Source: Hypsibius dujardini (lineage: Eukaryota > Tardigrada > Eutardigrada > Parachela > Hypsibiidae). From it: a stretch of DNA of 64,000 nt. The stretch is taken from assembly GCA_001579985.1 (NCBI GenBank), contig LRSR01006750.1, positions 80,245 through 144,244 on the forward strand, in the 5' to 3' direction. The notes beneath the pieces are model-generated. The model was not told the origin of the DNA. It did not search any database and saw only the letters and a list, made by a program, of their open reading frames with translations. Made by a program: the position numbers and the translations under genes. Every line of letters begins with the position of its first letter. Position 1 is the stretch's first letter. Of this stretch, positions 53,301 to 63,345 are shown piece after piece.

Positions 53301-56300
53301 GGCAGATTCAGTGGACTCAGTCAGTTTACCAATCGGTTCTCTGTCCATTTAATGACAAGTTTGCTAAAATCAGTCAGCTCAACGCTCGCTTCAGTCGTTT
53401 CATATTCAGTTAGTTTGGTTCGATTCATCCTGCTTGGCTAGAGGAGAGTACCTTATGATGTATGTAAAATCAATGAGAGAGCTTTCCCTCGCTAACTTTT
53501 TCCATGTAGATTAGATTGCAAAACTGCTGATGACATTCTCTTTGGCTCGTCCAGATCTATCGAGTTTGATAAGATAGATATCAGATGAAAATGTGCTGGA
53601 TCAAGCTCCAAATCCGGCGAGCTGAATGGTAAACGTGGATGGATTTTGAAGATGTTTCAAAAATTGTCATGTACAAAAACGTGTCGGACAATCAGATATG
53701 ACATTACTGTGCTCCCAAAAAAAAATTCGATTAGTGTACGGTGCGACTGACTCCCTAATTCATTGCTTTCTTTCATTTGCATGATAAATCAAAACAAAGA
53801 CGCCTCTCCAGGTCATGCATTGTAATGAAGCTTTGATGGATTGAACAAATCAAGTTTGGTTTAAACAAACAATCAAGCGATGGAACATTTCAAACCAGAG
53901 TAACTGATTGTTTAATAAAATGCCACAACAGGGTTGTTGATGCTTGAGTTATCAGTCTGGTATGGGACAGATTCAATTCCCTAAATCTGCTTATAACTAA
54001 TGAAAACTTCTCCGTATTTTGTTTTGCCAGACTACGCCTCCTAAGTGCTACGTCCAAATCCTTCGCCGAATGCTTCGAATTTTTTGCGCGCGGTTCGGCG
54101 CAACTATAAATAGCGTTGCATGCTTTTTATTATTTATAGTTTTCTTCTTTCCCATTTGCGGCACTTCTCGACTCTTTTTGTGAAACTGTTTATATTTTTT
54201 TCTCCTGGAAATTCTGGACGAGATGAGTTTCACTACCACCGGCCTGAAAAAAGTCTTTATTAAGCGATTCTTTACGGACCAAATTGACAACCAGGACGTC
54301 GCTCTCTACATAAGCGGCCCTCAGGCAACCTTCGCGCCCATTGGTGCTGCCACAGGCGTTCTCGCACCCGCGCCAGCCTTCTCATAGGACACCATTGCAG
54401 ATCTGGTTCAACGTCTGGAACTTCACCCTCAAGCAACAAAATCTCTCGAAGATGCCGGGTTCATGTCGGGCTCTGATGTCAAGCTGATGACCAGCGAGGA
54501 GGTCGGATCCCTCGGCCTACTCTTCCAGACCTGCTAAAATTTTGTTAGTGGCTGAAATCGGAGAAACCCCTAGCCCAAGTCGCGCAACCCGCCCTGTTCG
54601 TCACCCCCAGCAGTACAAGCGTCCTGCACTCTTGGCCCTTCCAGGTGTCTGACCAAGGTTCAGACAACGGCACTTTCGAGCACGTTTTTCCATAAAAACC
54701 AATTTTTACCACGTTACCACGAGTCAGTCAACCAAAAAATGGTACAAGAGTAAAAAAAACGGCAGCCGTAAGCATTTCTCTAAATTAGTTTTTGAAAAGT
54801 CTCATAAAATCCTTTCTCGATTGAACGCTTCGAACGAGATGACAGACATCCGCAGAGTTCACCGAGTAGCTCATCTTCCTGCCATACAAACGTTTAGATT
54901 ACGTTGATCAGGCTATCCTCAAGTTTGATGACGAATTCTGGCAAGAGATCAAGCACATTCGAGATTCTCTATCAAACAGCGATGCACGTCGTATGTTGTG
55001 CGACCGATATTTTTATTCTCAAACCCGTATCGGCAACCGCACCCCCAATGTCACGTACAGCCAGCGGCCCTATCCCCGCCTCAGCGCACGCCCTTTGGAA
55101 TGGCGGGGCCACGCGACCCCACGAGCCCCAGAACCTCTAACAATTTTAAGACTGACGACTGTCAAGAACCCTGCTACTTGGCCCACCGCTACAACATTTG
55201 CAAAAAAAACCACCGAGAGAAGCCTGCTCGCATCAGCGTTTAGGAGGAAAACACTAAACCACAATCATGGTAAAAAAATTCATTCACAAAAATGGCTAAA
55301 TATTTCTCCTTTATATTACGGTGGCGGGTCTTTAAATACTTTCTTAACAAATTCCTTCTTTCATCAAGCTGTTGGCAGAGACATAAACTGCGACTTCTTT
55401 GAACGTTGTACTTGAACTAAAAATATTGTTCAGTGGGATACTTTTTTTGTTGAATTTTTGTTGAACTGAATTGTTTCAGGAGTTTAAATTGTGGAAGACT
55501 TGTCTAGCATAAACGCTGCTGATTGCAAAAATTATAGTTTGGCCATGTCTAAAACGTTTAAACCACAGCTAGACAGCATTTTCCAGAACGAAATAATTTT
55601 AGGACGTTATTGTCTTTCCCTCTTAAATCCAATACGTATTCACTCAATCGGAGCGGTAGAGAAGGAAGACATGTACCACGCTTAATCACATATTGCAGTA
55701 GATCACATAACAATTCTTTGAACTTTCACATTAAGCACAATACATTTTCGTTTGTGTCAATTGAAGATGTCCTCTCCTTGAGCAGTTTAGGATGATTCTA
55801 CGCAGTCTACGTATATACGTTGACACTTTCTTTGTTTCGGTTTAGCCTATTCGCCGTTCATTTTCTTCTGCATCTCCAAAGCAATCGCTCGAATAATGCG
55901 CCAAAAAAGTTTTGATAATACGTAATGTTCGAAGGTTGCCAAAAAGCTTTGCAAAGGCTTATCAAAATGTTGCTTACGGTAGGATTTGTCGTGAAATCGA
56001 ATAATATTCAGGGACCGACACAGAAACCAAAGTGTTTCGGTCTATATAATGGTTTAGTAAAGTGTCATCTCGAATTACGGTTCGATGAGTTTGAAAAAAA
56101 AATTCTGTCAAACGACCTGCTGGAAAAACGTAAAGTGTCTGAAAGAGAACTTTAAGAGAGTGGGCCATATGTGTTTCACTGGACGGGCCATTTCTGGAGC
56201 CTGAACATTCACCTGTGTATTTATCAATTTGCTGAAAACGTTGCAGCAACCAAAACATAAAACCCGAATTACACTTATCTTAAAAAATGAAATACGTTAG

Positions 56301-59300
56301 TGAATAAAATTTGCTTCGAGTCCTAACGGCCTTTGCCCGTGCATGATGAGCGTTAGACCTGAAAATGTAAAAGTCAGAACTGAATCATGCCTTTCTGGGT
56401 ACGGTGCTGTTGGAACGATTGATGGATTACAGGTCATTGGAGCTCGACGACCGTGCCCTCTATCTCGAAACCGTTTTTTCAAAACTGTATTACCGTTTCG
56501 AATATTGATAATTACTTACGTACAGACGTGAAAACGTAACATTTTTGGATTTCTTTGTTGCGTGTATTCCCATTTCAGTCTGAACATCTCTTTTTAGAGG
56601 CAAACTTATAATAATCAAATCAGATAACTCGTCAACTGTTTCCTTTTTGCAAAGAGGTACAACAACACTCAAGTGGCTAAAACGCGTCTTTTGCGCTTCA
56701 ATCGAATACAATTTTTATGTGACTGTTGTTCACATCCCCAGTGTTTTAAAATTTTGCCCCGATGTGCTGAGCAAAATTTCAATGGACAGTAAATTCTAAA
56801 AAGTTTTTCTAAAAAAATCTAATTATCAATTTCCGGGGTCATCACTACCGAATTCTTTAATTTTTAGAGACGCCAAAACTCCTAGAACAGCTGAAAGAAG
56901 TTGAACGATTTATTAACCCTCTGAGAACCAGTCAGCATACACTTGCTAGATTTGACGGTCACATTCGATTTTCAGCACGAGTTCTGGGTCTTTTCGTTCG
57001 CGGTTTTTTGCTTTGATATTTTTACCACATATTTATTTAGATTCAAAAAACATATTTTCAAAAAAACTTCTCAAAGGGGTAGGAACCTACTAAGCACCAC
57101 CTTGCTAACACTTGGACCGCCCGAACAACATCCAGTCCCACGTGTCGACGTTTTTTTTCTCAGTATCGAAAAAATAAGGGGCTTGAGACTGGTCCTTAGT
57201 GCATCTAGTAAAACTGGTATTGCAATATTCGAGTGAATACAAGCGGAGTTAAAAATTATTAACCATTAGGAAAAGGTTAGAACTCTGCCTAATGATTCGC
57301 TGCGCTACCACTGGTTGTAACCACTACGAATGACGTGTAACTGACATTTTGTGACTGTGTAGTCACTCGTTTGACGGTTTTTAGTCCATTCTTCATCAGC
57401 GGCGCCATGGTTCCCACTACCACTGAAACGGTTACATTTGATGGTTGTGGGGAATTTTCCAAACGATTCCGTTAGGATTTGCGAGGAATCATTCAGCACT
57501 TTCCCTAATCTAGCAAAGTTTTGCTAGACCCGGTTCTATCCGTATACCCAAAACACCTGGTTACCAGAGGGTTAAGAGCATCGATGGCGGAAACGACGCA
57601 ACAAACTCGGAAATTGCAATGGAAAGTTTTTCAAAGTTTCTGTCAATCGCATAATTTACTATTTCTCCTAGCTGACGACCTTACTATCTCTCTTACGTTG
57701 TCTTTTTGTTGCACTCGTTCAAATACCACATGCAGACCGCTCGAGTACACTAATGTAAATAATTACGTTGCAATTATGAATTACGTTTTTTAGGGCTACC
57801 CAAAGCCAGACCTGACACACCCACGTATTTGTATGGTCCTTGCAGGCCTTAACATGGTGTTTTAAGCCACGCAAACATAATTAAATGTCCCAGTTTCTGG
57901 TGTGCCTGTTTGATCCTCTTTTTCACCATGTTACGGTGAAAAAATGTGTTCAAGGCGCTTAATGTTGGCTCAGCGTTAGGATTTTGCAACCTTATTATTA
58001 TAGCAAACAGTCTCTCGTTACGTATTCAAAAAATTAAAGCGTTTCAAGAGTGGGACGTTTGATATCCCGCTCCCACGCTTGGAGGACCAGTCGTTTTTCT
58101 TCACGCTCTCCGTACTGAGTCTATCGAATGCAGCGCAACTAATGCCACCAAAATCATTGCTTCTTTCAACTATCTTTAACGGCAGTCGGCAATCCTACAC
58201 GGCACATATTTTCTCCACCACACTCAAACACCTGCTGAAGCAACAGGATACGAGCCACAACACTTCTCCATCCATTCGTTTCGCCGGGGAAGCGCAACGT
58301 TCGCGGCAGCAGCCGGAATCTCTGAGGACGTCATCAGAGCTCAAGGAACTTGGAGGAGTTCCTGCTACGAACGTTATATCGACCGAGACGTCGAGCTGCG
58401 CCAACAATTCGCTGTTTAAGTGAAGGAGGCCGTTTCCCAAACCCTCTCCTGATGCGCTTTTGGGATTTCTGGCTGTTTCTCAGCCGGGGTTCACCCTCGG
58501 CATCAAGGATGCCAACAAGAAATAGAGACCTTACTTCCCTGTTCTTAGTTCTGTCTGATTCCGTCGGAAATAGTTATTTAATATATTTAAAATTAAATGT
58601 CTTAATTTTTGGGAAATGTTTGAGCATCCAATGTAACAAGCATAAGCAACCCTTTTTCAGCATAATTTTAGGGAATCAAAGGCTTTGGTCTGAGATGTTC
58701 CATTGTTTGCTTGTTTGTTTAAACCAAACTTGACTCGATATATCAATCAAGACTTCATTACAATGCATGACCTGGCCAGGCGTCATTCTTGTAATTTAAC
58801 CCGTGCTCACTCGCATGAATTTTCTCGAAATATTTTTTAAATCATCAATTGATGTCTTCTATTTCTTTAAAAACAATAGTTGTTGAAATATGTGGGTGAG
58901 AGCGGTAAAAAATTTGCGTTTTGCTGCAAAGGCATAAATCACTCAATGATTAAAATGAATGGTAAGCCCCGCCAAGCCATTGGGAAACGTTCAAATTTTT
59001 CTAGTTCAGATCAGAGCTCGTTTGCAGATGAATTTTTTCGTTGAAATTCATTAATTTAGTCCACTATTTGCTTTAAAAAAATCAGGGAGATCTACGTGTC
59101 AGCTACCATTCCGACCCCTTGTAAGTTGATTACCTATTCGAACAAAAAATAGCTTACCTGCGTGTCAACCCAGTGGGACCGTCCCTCTTTGTCGACGTAT
59201 GTCTTGCCGTTGAAATATACAGAAATTTTCTTATCCTGGCGTAATTTTTCCCAGGGATCACCGAACTCCAGCCAGTCATCCCGCTCTTCTACTTGCTCCC

Positions 59301-59932
59301 CGTTTATAACACGCTGATTAAAGATTCCAAATTCGTATCGAATACCGTAGCCGATCGCAGGGATTGACAATGTTGCCAATGAGTCCATAAAGCACGCCGC
59401 AAGACGCCCGAGGCCTCCATTACCAAGGCCAGCGTCAACTTCTAGGTCTTGAAGTTCCTCCAGTTTAAGGCCTAAACTGTTCATCGCATCGACACATGGA
59501 TCAGTGATTCCGAGATTGGACATTGTATTAGTCAAAGTTCTCCCGATGAGGTACTCCATTGATAAGTAATATACTCGCTAGATTGAGACCAAGCAAATCA
59601 AAATTTAGCTTAAAGCTGCAAGATGCCTGCATCACGCCAACATACTTTTGGGTCTTGATTATAATAATGCTGTTGGGTCCGGATAAACTTTTTCATTAAG
59701 TGGTCTTGAGCCGTACGCGCCAGGACAAAGAAATAATCCCGGCCGTTTGCCGTGTACCTGTCTTTTCCAACCGTAAAATGAAGATGTTCATTGAAGCGCT
59801 GTTTGATTGCCTCAATTGTGGTCGAAGTGTTGACATCGCGCACACTGAGGAGACGACCACGAGCTTGGGCTGCATCGTAGAATGACTAAATTCCAGCACA
59901 TTTTACTTATTGAACAAGTATTGCTTACCCAT
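41303..59932 (-). CDS. PYG: Glycogen phosphorylase, 10 exons
   Basis: The exons, 5' to 3', are 59932-59929, 59869-59646, 59577-59158, 49739-49576, 49516-48986, 48919-48559, 42814-42339, 42270-42136, 41636-41508 and 41429-41303. The frame holds throughout, for 856 residues, the usual size. The enzyme releases glucose-1-phosphate from glycogen in the cytosol using pyridoxal phosphate. Family signatures run the full length: [98 protein letters not shown]. The cofactor lysine is K682. The regulatory phosphorylation site is kept (R-L-L-S-V-R, Ser10). Intron 9 has a GC donor (AG|GCAAGT). The four-base first exon (ATGG) is the least certain part. Introns 3 (9.4 kb) and 6 (5.7 kb) are filled with repeats; the others are 59-499 nt. 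Confidence 0.95.
43370..43660 (+). repeat. Dispersed repeat, copy A
   Basis: The segment with GGATGTAATATACTTACTCA, CAGCTATTGCAAC and TCCCGCTATGTTGGCA corresponds in inverse to 47280-47480 and more weakly to 37200-37450. The family is unknown; it could be a solo LTR or DNA-element relic. Confidence 0.5.
44150..44715 (+). repeat. Degenerate GGTTGACAGT minisatellite
   Basis: About 560 bp of imperfect units built on ...AGAAGGTTGACGGT... and GAAGGTTGACAATAT. The unit length is hard to fix by eye (roughly 28 bp). Confidence 0.55.
46420..46690 (+). repeat. Degenerate AGTGGTGACCCAAGC minisatellite
   Basis: About 270 bp of imperfect units such as GGTGGTGACCCAAGCATG, GGTGGTGACCTAAGCAGAG and AGTGGTGATTCGAACATG, roughly 35 bp each. 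Confidence 0.6.
47090..47485 (-). repeat. Dispersed repeat, copy B (inverted relative to copy A)
   Basis: Its minus strand reads like copy A (for example GTACATATCATCGGCTGGCA, CAGCTATTGCAACGCACTAG, TCCCGCTATGTCGGCAG). The two copies lie about 3.7 kb apart and inverted within one intron, so the intron RNA could fold there. Confidence 0.5.
49835..50045 (+). pseudogene. piggyBac-like transposase C-terminal zinc ribbon, relic
   Basis: One plus-strand frame reads [20 protein letters not shown] then [10 protein letters not shown] (about 49920-50020), that is C-x2-C, C-x2-C, x4-C-x2-H-F. This resembles the cysteine-rich C-terminus of piggyBac-derived transposases. A stop follows directly and nothing of the catalytic core remains. 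It could be another zinc-binding fragment. Confidence 0.35.
51568..52530. mobile_element. Tc1/mariner-type element with TA target duplication, 963 bp
   Basis: The left end CCGGGTAGAAACTTACTTTT is matched by the inverse of the right end (CCGGGTAGAACTTACTTTTT on the minus strand), about 24 bp with one indel. Each end is flanked by TA (51566-51567, 52531-52532). Inside are open frames of 92 and 68 codons (51833-52111 and 52112-52318), lysine-rich, in which I cannot see transposase motifs. It is probably non-autonomous or badly decayed. Confidence 0.6.
52890..53430 (+). repeat. Tandem duplication (period about 255 bp) of ATTCAGTCGA-rich sequence
   Basis: 52892-53010 and 53147-53260 align in order: AGTACAGCGGTCA, TTTAGTCTT/TTCAGTCTTTCAG, CACTCGACTCAATTTATT versus CAGTCGACTTAATCTTTT, and ACCCGGTCAAGTCG versus ACCGGTTAAAGTCG. 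Short GTTCAGTCGATTCAGT units also occur throughout. Confidence 0.6.
53799..53890 (+). repeat. Inverted terminal repeat of the DIRS-like element (left)
   Basis: It pairs with 58694-58784. It contains TTTGGTTTAAACAAAC, a palindromic core present at both ends. Confidence 0.75.
54223..55260 (+). pseudogene. Gag-like ORF1 of the DIRS-like element, with a SAM-like segment
   Basis: From ATG 54223 the frame reads [20 protein letters not shown] to a stop at 54385-54387. It then continues with [20 protein letters not shown] and VGSLGLLFQ, the spacing of a SAM-like five-helix fold, to 54535. A one-base shift continues it ([19 protein letters not shown]). Further on come [20 protein letters not shown] (about 54925-54985) and a Cys/His cluster (C-x3-C-x3-H-x4-C...H, about 55155-55220), as in DIRS-type ORF1 proteins that bind nucleic acid. 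It is frame-broken. Confidence 0.55.
55620..56260 (+). pseudogene. Reverse transcriptase of the DIRS-like element, decayed
   Basis: Shifted frames give [18 protein letters not shown] (about 55680-55735, where R-L-I-x-D-x-S-x-P is expected). [11 protein letters not shown] follows (about 55840-55870; the PFGL-x-x-AP box). Next is [20 protein letters not shown] then [12 protein letters not shown] (55928-56040; the GF...K.x.GPTQ...LG region after the YxDD box). [20 protein letters not shown]-like residues follow to about 56200. The YxDD box itself is destroyed. Confidence 0.6.
56350..56770 (+). pseudogene. RNase H-like trace of the DIRS-like element
   Basis: [18 protein letters not shown] (about 56370-56425) resembles the D-A-S-x-x-G-x-G-A start of the RNase H domain in DIRS elements, with the Asp changed. 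Beyond it only scattered protein-like words remain. Confidence 0.4.
56917..57571. mobile_element. piggyBac-type MITE with TTAA target duplication, 655 bp
   Basis: Flanked by TTAA at 56913-56916 and 57572-57575. The left end CCCTCTGAGAACCAG and the right end, read inversely CCCTCTGGTAACCAG, match at 13 of 15 bases. The TTAA target and CCC-start are the hallmark of piggyBac. There is no transposase inside, so it is non-autonomous. It separates the RNase H part from the recombinase of the host DIRS-like element. Confidence 0.75.
57580..58440 (+). pseudogene. Tyrosine recombinase of the DIRS-like element, decayed
   Basis: The core-binding part is readable at 57578-57860 ([53 protein letters not shown]). 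The catalytic part lies at 58130-58440. Frame one gives LKHLLKQQ, and after a one-base shift near 58246 comes [19 protein letters not shown]. It then gives [12 protein letters not shown] and the nucleophile region CYERYID. The H-x-x-R box is HSFR at 58273-58284 and the Tyr codon is 58375-58377. A stop ends the frame soon after. Several stops between the two parts make it inactive. Confidence 0.7.
58441..58693 (+). other. 3' region of the DIRS-like element
   Basis: Non-coding sequence between the recombinase relic and the right inverted repeat. Confidence 0.5.
58694..58784 (-). repeat. Inverted terminal repeat of the DIRS-like element (right)
   Basis: Inverse copy of 53799-53890, with small indels. 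Confidence 0.75.
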
Positions 59933-60744
59933 CGCTAGATTCCGCGACACAATCTGAGATCAACACAGAGTTATGTCGCGTCCCGATGCTTAAAGCATCA
60001 AGTCATATCTGTTCCAAAAAAAATGTGTTTTGCCAAACTTAATAATTCAATTGCCATCAAAGAAAACGGAGGCTCCTATTTGTTAGATTGAAAGTCTCTA
60101 CGCAACCACTTTTAATGTCGTTTGCTTTTGGAAAAAATAGTAACGTTTACATTTTTGGCCTGCGCAACACAAAGCCTTCCATTGCTTGTTGATTGGAGCA
60201 TGTACATGTTAACATACCAATCAATTAAATCAAATTCCTAATTCTGCCGTCAACAAATAAATACTATAGATTAGTACGTCTCGCACAAATCTACTACAGT
60301 GCATGCGCCGTGAACTATGTCGTAGTATTAAAACGCCCGCCACCACCTACTCGCACCAATCTGTCTGAAGATTATCTTTGATCGGGACATGTCGATTGTT
60401 CTTAAACAGAAAAAAGGGGTGGTTGCTTCGACGACCGGTACCACGTTCACCTTGAAGCGTCTTGACAATGTTTCAATTTAGCTGTGTTCCAGACTTAGTG
60501 AATCATCATTTCGAAAGGCATTCATTTCCGTCATCATTTTCCATTCACAAAAATGTTTGCAGTATTTTTTCTTCCAAGAGGCACCACATGTTGGAACAAG
60601 TAAAATATACCAAAAAACAGCCCATCAATTTAACTCACAATTTTTTTGAACCCATTACTGTTATACTATGCATAATACTAGGCCACTTTATTGTTCATTA
60701 CGTTCCAATGTTCGCCAATGTTCTCCATGCTATTATAGTGAATC

Positions 60745-62715
60745 AGCTCAATGCCCTTCGTCGGAAGTCCGGATCCGTATTACCTACCGAAGTGTTCTGC
60801 TCTGACTAAGGCGTCGGCTGCTTCAAGTTCGGCTCCGGTTAGTTCGAGCCCGCCTACCGTAACTCCGGCTCAGATTGTGCCGACGCCTACTGCGACTCTC
60901 GATTCTAGCATACTTTACTACGGCTGTTGCACCATACACCTCTCCAGCTGCTTCACCATTTCATTCTCGTCAAGATTTGCCGCAAATCATGATTATCAAT
61001 CCGGGATCCCTGCAAGCTGCACATGTGTCAAGTTGGGGTGTGCTAATTGCTTGCCTCTGTTCTACCGTCAGAATTTATGTGTATCTGGTTCTTTGTCGTT
61101 CGATTGTCTGGTTGGATGCCCATGTGTGTGTGTGCGGATGTTAAATTTCAGGTGAAGAAGATACAGTCCTGGACGCCGAGCTCCCTCTTTCCAGCACTGA
61201 CTCCGTTTATCCAATGTGTGTAATTTCAAATTACACTGGATCATCTCCAGCCATTACTAGCGTCGCTAGGGACCCCATGCAGATAATGCTGCAGCCGCGC
61301 AGTGTCGCTCGACAATCCAGAGGGGAATCACGGTCAAGACTATTGAGGACGTAGTGGTTACCCAGCAAAGTCAGATGGCAATAAAGGGACCAGTTACGAA
61401 AGATACTGAATCGATCAACATTTACTGAAATACATGGCGCAGTTAGGATTGGAAGACCTGTTCGATGGTAAGCATCATTGGCAGCTCAACTTGCCCGGAG
61501 CATCAATTTTTACTGTAATCGGAAAAGCTTCCACTGACGTGACAATTTTCGAACAAGTATGGATCTTATAAGTTTGAGCTGTGTGTCTTACCGACACACA
61601 GCCAGAAGAGTGCGACATTTATTTGAGCTAAGCGGACCCCTACATGATGCTGGTAAAGCAATTCTGTCAACGTTGTCAGCCGTTATGCAGACGTCTGATC
61701 AATCATCCTGATTGAGGCTCTCTAGAAAAGCAACAAGAACGTGGTTCAAAATAACAATGTACCGGAAGTTGTTGGGGGAACAGAAGAAGTATTTTTTGGA
61801 TGGAGACTATTTATCATTTCAATCAAATTTTTTGTGAGTTGCGTGCTGAGCATTTTTAAGAAATTTTAAATCTGTAGACCTAATTGAATACTGGTAGCGC
61901 TTTGCCCGACGCTTCGCAAATCAAACAAAAAAACCGACGCAAGAGCCATCTACAGCATTCAAAGCGGAGTAACACGGGTCCGGCTGCTAGCTTTGGAGAA
62001 CGGTTAATAGGGTCATATCAAACCGGGAGAGGTGCTTCTAGCAGATATGGAGGTATAAGATATGACGAAAAAGTACCCATACGGATTGAACATCATTTGT
62101 TGAATTTTGGCGAAACCAAAAGAGGAGCCGATCGATTTTGCGCTAACAATAATAAACCTTTTTTTCAGTTGGATCAGCAAAGACGGAGCTCAATAATTTA
62201 TTTGCGCACTATTTTCAAAATCATTATTACCACGCAAATCAGTTCTGAACCTGTACCTATATTTACGCACCGCCCCCATGCATCCTGAGGGGAGATGACA
62301 TGTAAAACCCAATTGCGGGGAGGAAGCGAGCGAAATAGGCGCCACAACGCCACGGGTAATTTTTAACGAGTTGACGCCTCACAACAACAGAACTCCTTTG
62401 AACGCAGTAATGCATCAATTGACGGGGAGTCTGAAAAAAGTGCAGCGGAAGCAGACCAGAGTCATTGTGAAAGAATGGCAAACAGGTTCTACATTAAAGC
62501 GCGACTTCGACACTCACCAAGAGGAGGAGACACTGATTTTAGAGAACTAATGAGCGTATGGTGCAACCGACTTAAGAGCGAAAAACCGTCAAATCATCGG
62601 ATAAACCAGTTGAAATTGCTATATAACAAAACGGAGACAAATCAGCAATTGCAGAAATTACCACGCCCTTTTTTACGTGAGGTCATAATACAGTCACAAG
62701 GAGAGGAACCGTAGT
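60745..62715 (+). pseudogene. Patchy coding-like sequence of unknown family
   Basis: Separate plus-strand frames show protein-like composition. There is a Ser/Pro/Thr-rich stretch (SSSAPVSSSPPTVTPAQIV, 60760-60900), a stretch with LGLEDLFDGKHHWQLNLPGA (about 61447-61510), one with YSIQSGVTRVRLLALENG then GEVLLADMEV (about 61950-62060), and an open frame of 79 codons (62475-62714). Frames change repeatedly and stops intervene, so I read it as one or more old retroelement ORFs, but no diagnostic motif is present. Confidence 0.25.
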
Positions 62716-63159
62716 TCGTTCCCAAGAAGGCCGTGCCTCAATTAACAGTGGTGAAATAAAGAACAGGATGGACAGTCAGAAACGAGTTGATAAACATCTG
62801 AAAGTCGCACGGCTAGGGATTGGTTACTAGGAACAGAAAGATAACAATTATTGCTGCTTCCAAAACGGAATGCAAACAGGGAAGAGGCCTTATAGGCGGA
62901 CGAAGAGAGCTACGCTCTTAAGTCGGAACAGGTGCTTCGGAAAGAAATCGATGAAGAAGTTATAAAGAAGGAGAAGAGAATAATTAATCAATCAATCAGT
63001 GCAGCCCAGCAGTAGGTGTTCGTTAGGGCATCCAATCAACCAATCAACGGACGGAGCACCTTCTTATCCATCCGCGCACGCTCGTCCTTCCACACCCACG
63101 GCAGCACGCTTAAATTTAAATACATAGCAAACAAGGTGATCAGGTAGGGAGGGTAGTAG

Positions 63160-63345
63160 TAGTCACCACCCATAGGTATAGGTATAAGTATAGGTATAAG
63201 TACCTAAGTGTAAGTATGGAGCAGGTAGGGTGGTCAGTTTGGGTGGTGGTTGTCAACACTCATAGGCATATGTATAAGTATAAGTCAGATACAAGGTCAG
63301 GCAGAATAGTGGCAACCATACACGTATAGGCAGCGTTGGTAATGA
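63160..63345 (+). repeat. GTATAGGTATAAG minisatellite
   Basis: Imperfect TATAGG/TATAAG hexamers in two blocks separated by GGTGGT-rich sequence. It is not a telomere repeat of any kind I know. Confidence 0.7.

Larger units (their letters stand above)
53799..58784 (+). mobile_element. DIRS-like tyrosine-recombinase retroelement, decayed, with inverted terminal repeats
   Basis: The ends are inverted repeats of about 90 bp: AGGTCATGCATTGTAATGAA and CAAGTTTGGTTTAAACAAAC at 53811-53870 are mirrored at 58694-58784. Between them, on the plus strand and in DIRS order, lie a gag-like ORF1 (54223-55260), RT (about 55620-56260), an RNase H-like trace (about 56355-56460) and a tyrosine recombinase (57580-58440). 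DIRS elements differ from LTR elements in using a tyrosine recombinase instead of an integrase and in having inverted ends. Stops and frameshifts are everywhere, so the copy is dead. A MITE has landed inside it at 56917. Confidence 0.75.
49740..59157 (-). other. Intron 3 of the phosphorylase gene (9.4 kb), transposon nest
   Basis: It lies between exon 3 (ending WVDTQ) and exon 4 (starting [13 protein letters not shown]). It contains a piggyBac-like zinc-ribbon relic, a TA-flanked Tc1-type element, a tandem duplication and a 5-kb DIRS-like element with a nested MITE. The stretches 50090-51560 and 58790-59157 show no recognisable element. Confidence 0.85.

Noticed and set aside
63160-63345. Telomere-like TATAGG repeats
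   Set aside because: The unit is irregular, interspersed and internal; it does not match a known telomere repeat.
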